Positions 22,829 to 33,713 of a DNA stretch of 64,000 bases are shown here, piece by piece. The DNA is taken from assembly GCF_945859705.1 (NCBI RefSeq), contig NC_079136.1, positions 88,287,120 through 88,351,119 on the forward strand. The letters are read 5' to 3'. Below the pieces are notes generated by a model that ran no database searches, was not told where the DNA came from, and saw only the letters and a list, made by a program, of their open reading frames with translations. Position numbers and translations under genes: made by a program. Every line of letters begins with the position of its first letter. The first letter of the stretch is position 1. The stretch is from Episyrphus balteatus (Eukaryota; Arthropoda; Insecta; Diptera; Syrphidae).

Positions 22829-25800
22829 ATGGGTAAAACATCTAAAGACAAGCGTGATATCTATTATCGTTTGGCCAAAGAAGAAGGTTGGCGAGCACGA
22901 AGTGCTTTCAAATTGTTACACATCGACGAAAAGTTTCATATCCTAAAAGGTACCTACTAGTTCCAAGTTTCCCCAAAACCTCTTTATAAACTTTGTCTGT
23001 TTTCAAATAATTCTACAGGTGTAACCAGAGCAGTTGATCTCTGTGCAGCTCCTGGAAGTTGGAGTCAAGTTCTATCAAAACGACTCTATGAAGATCGCAA
23101 AAATGAAGATGTCAAAATCATAGCTGTAGACCTCCAGGCAATGGCTCCATTGCCTGGTGTTATACAAATCCAAGGTGATATAACAAAACTAAGCACAGCA
23201 AATTCAATAATTGAGCATTTCGGTGAGAAAAAAGCTCAATTGGTCATTTGTGATGGTGCCCCCGATGTGACTGGCCTACATGACATTGACGAATATATAC
23301 AATCGCAACTATTGCTTGCCGCTCTCAGCATTACAACACATGTTCTAATGCCAGGTGGCAATTTTGTTGCAAAAATCTTCCGTGGCAAAGATACAAGTCT
23401 GCTCTATTCTCAATTGAGAATCTTTTTCGAAACTGTATCGATTGCCAAGCCACATAGCTCAAGAAATTCGAGCATTGAAGCTTTTGTTGTGTGTCAAAAC
23501 TATAAATGTCCCGATGGATATATTCCACAGATGATCAATCCAATGGTGGATGATGTTAAATTAATTGCTAGTGCCACTGAATCGGAAGTCAATAAACAAA
23601 TTATTCCGTTTGTTGTTTGTGGTGATCTGAGGGGTTTCGATTCAGATATGTCGTATAGTTTAAATGTGAGTATAAATTTAAATGCTTGTGTTTTTTTTGG
23701 CTACTCGTATCCGCAGTTTGCATTTACATGCATTCAAAACAACACGCAGCTGCAGGGTTCAGAGAACGATACAATTTAATTCGTTCGCAATCGAAAAAAT
23801 TCAACCGAGAATTTACATTTCAATTCGATTTGCGTATTTTATTGTTCGGATCATTGAAAATAAAATTTGAGTTCGCGAACGAATTAATTTTTTCTTGAAT
23901 AAAAAAGTTAAATTCGTTCTCGAATTTATCGTAGAAGATCCATAAAAGATCCATTCACGAATCGATCGTAGAATAAAATAAAAAGATAATTTCCATTTTC
24001 AGGCACTATGTACATTAGGGTGTCCGTTATTTCCCAAAGTGATGTTTTCGGGGGAGACACCCCCCAGATCGAAAGTTTAGGGCCTAAATACGGGGAATTT
24101 AGCAAAAACAAAAATTTTTTTTTTATATTTTATTTCGGTTTTTGAAATTATTAAGTGTTTTCGTAGTTTTTGCTTTCACCTATCACATAATTTTAAATGC
24201 AGTTGTATTGGTTTTTAATTCTTTTCAAATATTGCATTCAAAAATTTGTGTTTAAATCCAAAATTTTAATTTTTTTTTAAATTTTTTTTGAAATTTTTGC
24301 CGTTTTTATTTTAAATAAATATTATTAAATACTTTACCCTTTCTTGTTTGCATTTTTTAGGTGAATAATTTTTAAACAAAATTCAATAAAAAAATTGTAA
24401 ACATATCTTTTGTAGTTCGAAAAAAATAAATTTAAACGAATAAAAACGGCAAAAATTTCAAAAAAAAAATTTAAAAAATTAAAATTTTTGATTTATACAC
24501 AAATTTTGGAATGCAATATTTGAAAAGAATTAAAAACCAATACAACTGCATTTAAAAATGTGATAGGTGAAAGCAAAAACTACGAAAACAGCTAATAATT
24601 TCAAAAACCGAAATAAAATATAAAAAAAATTTTTAACGGGAAATTTTGAATGTAATCATTTAAAGGAGCTATTTTCCAACCAGAATCAACAAACATTTTA
24701 AAAATAGATGGTTTAACTCGAGAGAAAAAAAATTTTATGTATGAGTTAAAAATTTCCCATACAAATTTGTATGGGGAAAGTATGACCTTGGAGGCACGGG
24801 TTAATGACCTCCAAAAAATTTGTTTTTGCTAAATTCCCCGTATTTAGGCCCTAAACTTTCGATCTGGGGGGTGTCACCCCCGAAAACATCACTTTGGGAA
24901 ATAACGGACACCCTAATGTACATACCTATACTCGTATGTGATTTGTATTAAAAATACAAATGTTTTTAAATATTATAAAAACATTTTTTATTTCTTTCGG
25001 GACGCAATTCAGGTGATACAATTACAGAATTGTTTTTTTTTTTTAATTGGCTAAGAAAATTTTGAGAAGTATTAAATCATTTTAGTATTTAGAGGTTTTA
25101 GAGTTTTTTTTTAACTTTTTAATGGTACATATTTGTACCGTGCGTTCCGAATGGGCTATAGAACCGTCTTTACTTATATGAAACAATTTGATTTTTCAAC
25201 TTGGAATGAATAAATTTCTAATGAAGGTACATCTACAAAACTGGTGGTAGTATCTATTTTCTGAACCCCATTGTTGTTTAAAAAAAATCATTTAGTAGAT
25301 ATATTATTTAGGTTTCAGAGCTGAAACGGACTAAGTCGTATAAGAAAAATCTAGTGCCAAAATCTGTTTGACCCGAAAGTGTTTTGATTTAAATTGTCAT
25401 TATTATTTGTTCGAAAAAAATATTCACCATAAGATTCAATGGAAACGTATTTATTTTAACTCTTTATATCTACGAATTTACTTTTTGTGACTTGGTTCAC
25501 TTCAGCTCTGAGCCCTCCATATCATAGTTTTATTTTTACGGAAAACAGGAATCCTGCATTCGGACGATTTCCTACCTGAATCTGCATCATCAAATCTGAG
25601 ACCATGCATTTTTATAAAATGTCTTTTTATATTTCCAGTAAATAGTCCTTTATGTTTTTTTTACACTTAGAGCAAATAAACGTATTATTGTTTCTTGTTC
25701 ATAAAAACATATTTTTCCGACTAGAATTATCATTCCATTAAAAAAAAAACAATTGAAATAAATCTACCAACCAACCATTTAACCAAACACATTGAAACAC

Positions 25801-26382
25801 ATCCAAAGAATAATTTTTTCCGATCTTTATCGAGAACGAAATAAAAAGAGACAAAAAAAGTAATTTAATTCCTTCCGAGAGAAAACTGAAATTTTCAGAT
25901 ACTGAGAAAAAGTACCTGTATGATAATTTTTTTTGTCGGAAGAGAAGATCGGAAAAATGTAAAAAGTATCGATATTTTTCAATTCGCGAACGATATTTTA
26001 CGAACCCTGCGCAGCTGCCGATAAGAAAAGAAGCTTAATTAAGCTGTAGATATAATTTTGACGAAGTATATTATTTTATGTTTTCCTTCTTCTTAGTGCG
26101 CGCATATAAACTTTTGTTTAGTTTTGATATTTGGGAAATCTTACTGCGGATAGCTTTGCCAAAAAAAAAAACACGCCCATTATTCATCGTATTAATCACT
26201 TTTTATTTTAATAGCTTGATCCTGATTCAACATACACGTATCGTGAAGTAATTCAAAAACCTATATCACCAGCTTATAAGGAAATTCTAGACAAACTTAA
26301 ATCTTGTTCCATAAAACATTCGGCCATCACAGTTGATCACCAGCAATCACAATCAGAAACGCAAAGTAAAACTGCAAATTAA
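22829..26382 (+). CDS. Trm7_34: tRNA 2'-O-ribose methyltransferase, FTSJ1/Trm7 family (anticodon loop)
   Basis: Exons 22829-22949, 23019-23665 and 26215-26382 give 936 nt and 311 residues. The RrmJ-type Rossmann domain is complete. The SAM motif is LCAAPGSWSQ, and the catalytic tetrad reads K28 (RSAFK), D119 (ICDGAPD), K159 (NFVAK) and E194 (SSIEAFV). MGKTSKDKRD at the start and VDLQAMAPLPG are diagnostic of FTSJ1 rather than the rRNA enzymes. The enzyme 2'-O-methylates positions 32 or 34 of specific tRNAs with WDR6 or THADA partners. Drosophila splits these jobs between CG5220 and CG7009, and this protein looks closer to CG7009 (position 34), by memory only. The second intron (2.5 kb) holds a 910-bp foldback element. 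It converges with the mTERF gene, with 130 nt between stop codons. Confidence 0.92.
24011..24920. mobile_element. Foldback element with TTAGGGTGTCCGTTATT ends (copy in FTSJ1-like intron 2)
   Basis: The arms are inverted copies. The left begins TACATTAGGGTGTCCGTTAT and continues through GTGATGTTTTCGGGG, GATCGAAAGTTTAGGGCC and TAAATACGGGGAATT. The right end carries the same blocks inverted and closes with CACCCTAATGTA. Most of the 910 bp folds on itself, with further inner pairing (AAAAACGGCAAAAATTTC). No coding capacity. Same terminal motif as 37241-38112 and 54206-54895. Confidence 0.85.
25300..25531 (-). repeat. Dispersed repeat, inverted relative to 9770-10060
   Basis: Reads, in inverse orientation, as the repeat at 9770-10060 (AAATCTAGTGCCAAAATCTG, TTCAATGGAAACGTATTTA, TTCACTTCAGCTCTGAGCCC). 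Lies in the second intron of the FTSJ1-like gene. Unclassified. Confidence 0.6.
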
Positions 26383-26512
26383 AAATAAGGCTTTTTTTCT
26401 ATTTTATTGATGATGTCAAAATATATGTGTACAGGAAAGTGTGCTCACTATTTATGTGTATGCACAATTTCTATCTTCAATTCTGTAACTAAAAATTAAT
26501 ATTTCCAACTAT

Positions 26513-29500
26513 TTACACAAATGCTGATGCAGTAGTCGTTTTATTGGTCCCTTTTTCTTTCACACCATAACGATGAACTTTATTGCTCTCGGGAAAGTCG
26601 GGCAATAGATTATGGAAATTCTCTACTTGTAAACTATGTTGTTCAGTCCAGATGCCGTCGCCCGTAAAATGAAATTCACTTTCAATTAAATACAAAACGA
26701 GAGCAAGTATCTTTGATTTGTCGATATCTGTAATTTTATCTTCTATTTTTAAATCTTGAAGAATTTCAGTTGTGTAAAGCAGCGTTAGTTTTTCTTCTAT
26801 TCTCTTGCTAAAGGAAAAGATTTATATATTTATAAACATAAAAATTTAAACACAAAAAAACTCACATTGGATACAAAAGAAGATATAAATTAGAAAAGAT
26901 GTCTTCATTGGTAAATTCTTTTGTTAACAGATAATCGTAACATTGATTAACTTGTACAACTGGTATGTGGCACCAATTAGGATGACGAGTTAAAATTGTT
27001 CGAATACTAGATTCACTTTCCTTCAATTTGTTTGAAAGAAAAACCACCACATCTCTTCCCTTTGTACGATCTGATCCTTCGCGAGCAAATCTAAATTCAA
27101 AAAGAAATACAAAAATAAAAGACTCTAATCAAAGTGGGATGCGGATGTGCGATTCTAGGAATCGAGGATGAATGAACAACAAATAGATACGGAAAGAAAG
27201 AAGAAGAAACTTCAATATATCTTGGGTCCAAAAAGCTAGACTTATAGTCTCAGAACTGCTCATATTTCGGAGATGATTATCGAGCATGTTCCAAGTAGGG
27301 GTCTATCTACAATGTGGACATCAGACATGGAAGCCACTACCGTGTGTTTGCTATCAAAAAGTTCAATTTCGGTTTTTAATCGAATTTTCACACTAAATAT
27401 TACAGAGCAAATAAGTCTCGCGAAGAAATTTTTTAAATTAAAAAAAATATACAGTTTGAAACGAAAATGTGATTTTCTAGCTGGAGCTGGGCACAAATCG
27501 GTTGAAATTCTTGAATAAATTTCAGATTGGCAAAAAAATTTGGTATCGGACTTAAAATCAAACACAATCTACATACTTGGCTTCAAAATCGACAGGTAAA
27601 CAAAAAAAAAAAATGAATAAAATAAATTGATTGGTATAAACTAGGCTTTTTGAAACGACTTTTCATTACAGTCATATTATTTTTTTTTAATAATTGAGAT
27701 TTTATTTTCTTTAGATTTTGTATACAGTTTATCTGTTTGAACATAAGGTTTGGTCGTTGTGAACTCTAATGCACTCTGGATCGTTTCAAGCTCGCCTTAA
27801 AACGTTTTTTTGTAGCTCTTTTTTTCAACTAGAGTTATTTGCTCTGTGTTCGTTGTTCGCTCTCTGAATGGTCCTGTTCTCATTTTGGAGTGTGAAAAGG
27901 GATTTGTGGTTTATGGATAAAATATTTGTATCAAAAGAATAAGATTTGTTATCAATTTTTTGTTGATGTTTCTTATAAAATAAGAAACTAAATAAATAAA
28001 AGAAGTGTCAAAACAAAAATCAGCTGACGAAAATTAAGCTCTGAGGTGTTCGATTTAAACCCTTAACTACATTGACCTAAAAGTACAAAATTGAAAATTT
28101 TCAAACTGATTTTGTGATGATTTCCGAAATGAAAAACTTACAAAAATGATGCAGAAAGCTCATATTTTAGTCAAAAAAACAGTTTGTATATTGTTTTTAC
28201 AAACAAATTGCGCTAGTGACAAATTTTCAATTTTGTACTTTTGCAAAAAGTGGCCAATGTAGTTAAGGCTTAAAGCCTAGTACGCAGCTGAAGCTAAACA
28301 AAATTTTTTAACTCACCAAAGTCAACAGGTTATAAAAACAGGGAACATGTAAATGAAAAAAATACCATCGAGTTTATGTCAAAGTTAAAATAATAAAAAT
28401 AAAAATAAAAAACTTAAAGGAAAAAACAACAGAAAATAAGTTTTAAAAAAAAAAAAAAAAATATATGTAAATTTAATTTCGTTCAAGATTTCATTGTGCT
28501 ATTTTAGTATGGAAAATTTCGTTTCGCTTCAGCTGCGTACTAGGCTTAAGATGGAAAACCAAGAAACTCTGATTTTTTTGGCATTTCATTGACATCACTC
28601 AGAGTGTCCTGGAGCAGGTTACAACAAACAAACCTAATAGTGCATGGAAACCGATGCACCAAATTTAACCCATATCAACATAGAAATATTAACTTGTGTT
28701 CACCTGAGTAAAAAAGCAGTAAAAAAGGAAGCACACTGGCTAAAGAGATTTGTTGACCAATGCCAAGATCCACCTTTGAATTAAACATTATGCAAAAAAC
28801 TACCTGTTCCGAAGACAATAGCTGCGTTCTTTTAGGAACATTTATCTACTGCTTAGTACTTAAAAGTACTTTAAACTACTTTTGCTATATTGAAAAAGTA
28901 GTTCAAACCAGTTTAAACAATTTGAAGTGATTTAACAACTAAATAGGATGTTACATGTAAATCAAATATTAGAATAATGGTAAATGTACAAATGTTCCTG
29001 TGAGTATTAAACATTTTCAAACTTACTTAACAAATGCATCCGAACTGCATGATAGCACGTGCAATGAGGCACATCGAACCTTGAGTTGATTCAAATAATC
29101 AAGCCTGAGACGAGCTTTGTTCTGATAATGAACTAATCTTAATATCCGCGGATTAGTTTTCAAAACTTGAAATTCCTCAATATCTTGCAAATCATTAAGT
29201 CTATCCAAAACTGTATCCGGACTCAGCGTCAGTATTTCAAGGCATTTCACAACTGCATTTTCTTTTATTCCAAATGATTTTATATGATTCAAACTTTTGA
29301 CTAAACCTTCCGCAGAAGACATAAGAATCTTTGGTGTCTTGAATAAAATTGTACGAAAATCCTGACCATCAATTGATGGAATTTGTTCTAACATTTTGTA
29401 AACATTCTCTGGATCGCCATAAAGGAGAAAAGCATTTTTGGCGATACGTTCTTTGGGGAAATTTAAATCATCAAGTAGAATCTTAACCATTTGCTGAATC

Positions 29501-30201
29501 GAATTAAAGCTTCTGTGACGAACACGAGAATAAACTCTCCAGAGTTTTTCAAGATCTTTCTCCGACATATCTAACCGCTGCTTTAGATAAAAGTTCAAGA
29601 TATTCTCGCGTAACTTTTTTAATTTGATTTCTTCACCATATTTTGATGGTACGTAAACATCGATGTCAGTGAATCGAGTACGAAGTCTTTCTTGAATATC
29701 GATATCAAAAGGAAGAAAACGTTGACTCTTAAGTGTGGAGATGTCTCTATTCATTACGGTGACAAACTTAAACAGTAGATTAAGAGAAATTGTCTCACAG
29801 CCGCATTCTTTGAGTACATTATGACGATTTTGTATTGTTAATGTATTTTGATAAAGAAGCATTGGTTTGTCGAGAATTTCCCGGATGGTATAGTTGAGGG
29901 ATTTCAGTGTTTCAGCTGAGCTGACAAGGTGTTCTCGTTTAACTGTTTGAAGTTCTTTATGCTTTGTTAGTGCTTCGCTCCAATATTTTGATGTTGAACC
30001 TTACAAAATTTGTTGTTAGCTTAAAATGTATATACAAATTGGCTGATGAAAGAAATATTTACCTAAGACTCTTGAGAGATAACCCGGTGTTATGGGATGT
30101 TCAACGACATGAATTTCGTCGGTTTTTGAAGCACTAAGAAAACGTGCAAGGACATTTATTTGCTGTTTATTCACAAGGAAGAACCTGCGGTTCCACAGCA
30201 T
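26513..30201 (-). CDS. mTerf5: Mitochondrial transcription termination factor family protein (mTERF; mTerf5/mTTF-like)
   Basis: Exons 30201-30063, 29999-29027, 27090-26866 and 26807-26513 total 1,632 nt and encode 543 residues, with phases consistent. The N-terminus MLWNRRFFLVNKQQINVLAR is basic and lacks acidic residues, as expected for a mitochondrial targeting peptide. The middle shows repeated ~30-residue mTERF motifs with the typical leucine, proline and phenylalanine spacing (FPKERIAKNAFLLYGDPENV, FRTILFKTPKILMSSAEGL, EEFQVLKTNPRILRLV). The fly mTERF proteins mTTF (CG18124) and mTerf5 (CG7175) bind mtDNA and modulate transcription. Length (over 500) and the extended C-terminal domain favour the mTerf5 type, but the paralogue is not certain. 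The 1.9-kb intron 27091-29026 carries TTAA-flanked palindromes. Confidence 0.85.
28073..28266. mobile_element. Palindromic MITE with TTAACTACATTG ends
   Basis: TTAACTACATTG at the left and CAATGTAGTTAA at the right, with TACAAAATTGAAAATTTTC and its complement inside. TTAA is at both edges. A diverged relative lies around 32030-32205. In the second mTERF intron, abutting the next element. Confidence 0.65.
28274..28545. mobile_element. TTAA-flanked MITE with GCCTAGTACGCAGCTGAAGC ends
   Basis: The left end is TTAA-A-GCCTAGTACGCAGCTG and the right end is CAGCTGCGTACTAGGC-TTAA. TTAA at both sides suggests a piggyBac-type target duplication. Broken relatives are at 30440-30520, 31683-31740 and 59779-59800. 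Interior is A-rich and non-coding. Confidence 0.7.
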
Positions 30202-30635
30202 GTTTATTTTTATTTTTTCTTATGCAAAATAATTTTTTTGAAAGTTGTAAAATTTTGACAGTTTCTACAGTTGTTTTTTCGGAACTTCGAATTCGAACAA
30301 AATAAAAAAACATAGAAAAACAGCTGAATAAAAGGTTTGTCTGATTAAAAGAATTTTGTGTTCCATTAGTTAAAAGGAAATTTTTTGTTTTTGATTTCGT
30401 GGTGTAATTTTTGTATGGAACATTTCTTTTCGCTTCAGGTGCGTACTAGGCTTTTACCATTTCTATTTGATCTTCATTCAAAAAACGCAGCTGAAGCGAA
30501 ACGAAATTTTCCGTATAAAAATGACACAACGAAATCGTAAACAAAAAATTTAGTTCTGCAGTCCGCTGTTCGACGCAGCGAATTTGAAAAGTCTCCACTT
30601 CTTTTTCGCACACAAAAAATTGCCGGGGACATTAA

Positions 30636-30806
30636 AGGCTTGGCCACACCGGAGGGTACGCGGTAGAGGTACAGGTAACGGTACGGGTATTTGTATGGAA
30701 AAAATTCCAAACTGACACATCAACGTTCGGGTGTGGAATTTTTTTAATACAAATATCGTTGCCGCTACCCGTACCGCTACCGCGTACCCTCCGGTGTGGC
30801 CAAGCC
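30636..30806. mobile_element. Single copy of the GGCTTGGCCACACCGG palindromic MITE
   Basis: A 171-bp palindrome, inverted relative to the dimers at 21486 and 59418. It is bordered by TTAA on both sides (30632-30635 and 30807-30810). Lies upstream of the mTERF start codon in the spacer shared with GNPAT. Confidence 0.8.
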
Positions 30807-30928
30807 TTAATTGTGCGCGGAAAAATGATATTTTGTTGAGTTTGTTTTTCATTTTGTCATTGCATGCCTTTCTGAGTGCCATATTGTACAAACATGAATC
30901 AGCCTTGGTTCAGGAATTTAATTCACTA

Positions 30929-31141
30929 GGGGCCAGTTGTACAAACGTGGTTCAGCCTCGGATCAGGAATTTAACTCGCCGATTTCGGTGGATTAGCAGT
31001 GGATCAACTTTGGTTCAAGGATGGATTTAGCTACTTCAACCTATATGGACCTAGAACCAGTGCTAAAAATCAATTTTACAACAGTATTTAGAAGATAAAA
31101 GTTGCTGAACCACGGATTAAATATTTGTACAACTGGCCCTA
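30929..31141. mobile_element. MITE with AGGGCCAGTTGTACAAA inverted ends
   Basis: The left end GGGGCCAGTTGTACAAACG pairs with the right end ATTTGTACAACTGGCCCT. CGATTTCGGTGGATTAGCAG lies inside. A right half of a second copy follows at 31396-31497, with the GGGGTATTCACGATCC element wedged between. Confidence 0.7.
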
Positions 31142-31393
31142 GGGGTATTCACGATCCGGTGTAACAAAAACTTGTAAAAATGCAAAATTTTGTTTTCTAC
31201 TACTACAACTACAATAGACAAATTTTGCACCATTGTATTTTATTTTTGCAATAGGGTTGGGGTATAGCAAAAGTGTAAAAGTGTAAAAAAATTTTAGTCT
31301 GTATATTTGGTTGTTTTATTTTAAGAAAATGTTACACTTTTGCACTTTTACAACGATACAAGACCATTTGCATCGAATAGTGAATACCCCTAC
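31139..31393. mobile_element. MITE with TAGGGGTATTCACGATCC ends (short copy)
   Basis: Starts TAGGGGTATTCACGATCCGG and ends TAGTGAATACCCCTA, with AAAAGTGTAAAAGTGTAAA and complementary TTACACTTTTGCACTTTTAC arms inside. Longer relatives are at 57212-57729 and 58374-58824. Sits beside two copies of the AGGGCCAGTTGTACAAA family. Confidence 0.65.
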
Positions 31394-32212
31394 TGATTTC
31401 GGCGGATTATCTGCGGGTCAACCTCGGTTCATTTTACATATTTGGACCTTGAACAAGTTACTGATCCACGGATTAAATATTTGTACAACTGGCCCTGAGA
31501 TGCTTGTTTGCTTTTTTTTTATTTTTTATGTTTTGCAATTTGTGAATACTTTCCGTCGAGATTTCGCAAGCATTTTTTCGTTGTCCTCGTTTCGCAATAT
31601 CAAACATGATAGTTGTAAATTGTTTCAGATAAGGTCAAAAATTCTAAAGTTTTTGTGATACGAAAGTCTCGCAAATTTAAAAGTCTAGTACGCTGCGATA
31701 GCGAAACGAAAAATTTTCAAGTCTCCAAAGTTGAAAATGCTAACGAAAAAATATCATCGAGTATTCTGTCAAAGTCAAAATAAAAAAATTACAAATTAAT
31801 TTAAAATCAAGAAAAAGCTACAGAAAATAATTTTTAACACAAGAAATAAATGAATTAAAAGTGAAAAAACCGTCAACATTGCTCTTGGAGTCAAGAAAAA
31901 TACACATGACAATAAAAAGTAAGTGACAAATGAGTGAAAACTCTCCAATTTTTCCCTAGAGCTGTGTACTGAAAAACGAAAAGCCAAACGAAATTTTTCG
32001 TTCATGATTTCGGTAACGAAATTTTGTATGGAAAATTTCAAAAGTGAAAATAATTTTTTTCTTTCTAGCGCAATTTGTTTGTAAAGAGTATACAAACTGT
32101 TTTTTTGACTAAAAAAAATGAGCTTTCTACATCACTTTTGCAATTTTTCCATTTTGAGAAATCATCAAAAAAAACGTTTGGAAATTTTCACTTTTGTACT
32201 TTTTTACTTATT

Positions 32213-32362
32213 ATGCCGACTTTTCACGAGTCGATTTAAGCCGCACGATATGTCGGTCGAATAGAATTTTTCTATGGGGAATGTCACTTTAGTCGCCTGC
32301 TACTTACGTTCACACGAGTCGAAAAGCTTCGCCGCAAAAATCGACTCGTGAAAAGTCCCCAT
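32213..32362. mobile_element. MITE with GACTTTTCACGAGTCGA ends
   Basis: About 150 bp, starting GACTTTTCACGAGTCGATTT and ending AAATCGACTCGTGAAAAGTC. The internal CCCATAGAAA/TTTCTATGGGG motif is shared with the copy at 59263-59416. Confidence 0.7.
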
Positions 32363-32469
32363 TATCAATGTGCTTTGTCTTTGGAAAATAAAAAAAGACC
32401 AAATGTGAACTCCGCTTTATAAAATTATAAACAAAGGTAACAATTTTTGCTGAAAACCGAACGCTCACA

Positions 32470-33126
32470 TTGGGCACGTTCAAAGAGCTAACATAAAGCT
32501 ATCGGATAGCTTTTTGTTGTTGTAAACAATGTTAAAAATTAGCAAGGAAACGAACCATTTTCTGTCAAAAAATAATCTGAAGGTATCCCAGAATTTCTGG
32601 TATACCTCAGGTATCCGAGTGATCAGCTGATATACATTTGGCTTTTTTTTATTTTGATTGCTTTTCGGGCTATTATTCAGCTTCAAAATAAAAAAAAATT
32701 GCAAGAAATAAAGTCAAAGCGATTGTGCAAGTACTTTTCAACAATAAAAAAAATGTAATTTGCTCAAAAGAAAAAATTTCCTCTTCTCAATATTTACATA
32801 TTTTTTTAGTAGCTGCTTGGGTAAGCTATCTGGATACCTCTTTGTTCAAAAAGATATTCCAGATACGGGTATCCCAGATAGCTTATCCGATAGGTGTTTG
32901 AACGTGCCCATTGGGTGCGTTCACGTACCGATCTAAAAGGTACCCAGATACCTTTATGTTGTTGTAAAATCTCAGCTGATCGTAAACATGTGTTGACAAG
33001 CAAAAAAATTTCTGGATTCTCGTGCATCTTATGGGAGATTTGAAGAACAGCTGATTCGTGTTCACAAACGTTTCGGTTACTTAGGTATCTTGGATAGGGT
33101 ATCTGTGCGTACGTGAACTCACCCAT
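32470..33126. mobile_element. Two abutting related palindromic MITEs (GGGCACGTTCAAA and GGGTGCGTTCACGTA ends)
   Basis: The first element runs from TGGGCACGTTCAAAGAGCTA (32470) to TTTGAACGTGCCCA (about 32910). The second runs from TGGGTGCGTTCACGTACC (about 32913) to TACGTGAACTCACCCA (33125). The two share interior design: GGTATCC/ATACC blocks, TGTTGTTGTAAA, and CAGCTGAT. They meet with only about 2 bp between. Placed 0.6 kb upstream of the GNPAT start codon. Confidence 0.65.
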
Positions 33127-33713
33127 TCAGCGCGCTTTTAAATGCGATGTTTTTTTTTTATCTATCGCTGTCATTTGCAAGGCCGAATTAAAAAAATCGG
33201 TTGTCACATAAAATTTTCTTATTTCTATTTCTTATCAAACCCATTCGCAATTCGCCGCTGGTTGCAATTAGAAAAATTTAATGTAAATTCATTAAATTTC
33301 TCCACAAATCAAAATTGAAGTATTATTTTTCTGTCTCGAATTATGTGTTTTTATTTATTACGAACAAATGTTGAAACGTACAAACCATTAATAAAGCATT
33401 TAAAATATTAGAAATTGAAAAACATCATTCCACTTTAATTGTTTATAAATTATTATTTCTCTCGTCTGTTTATCAATTTGGTTAATTTATTAAAACCTTT
33501 AACACTATAAATGACAATTATTTACCGATGCCAAATTGATATATATTGTCTGTTAATTAATGGCAATTATTACATTGTAACTTTTTTATATTGAGTGATC
33601 GTCGTTTTTAATATTCTTACATCAATAATCTCTAGCTAAACAATCTATTGTTTGTTTTACTAATTGATACCTACTCAGTGCACTTTAAAAGTCAATAACC
33701 CAAACACAAAATA

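Noticed and set aside
25967..25974. DRE-like TATCGATA
   Set aside because: An exact match, but it lies deep in an intron of the FTSJ1-like gene, away from any start. An 8-mer in A+T-rich DNA is weak evidence.
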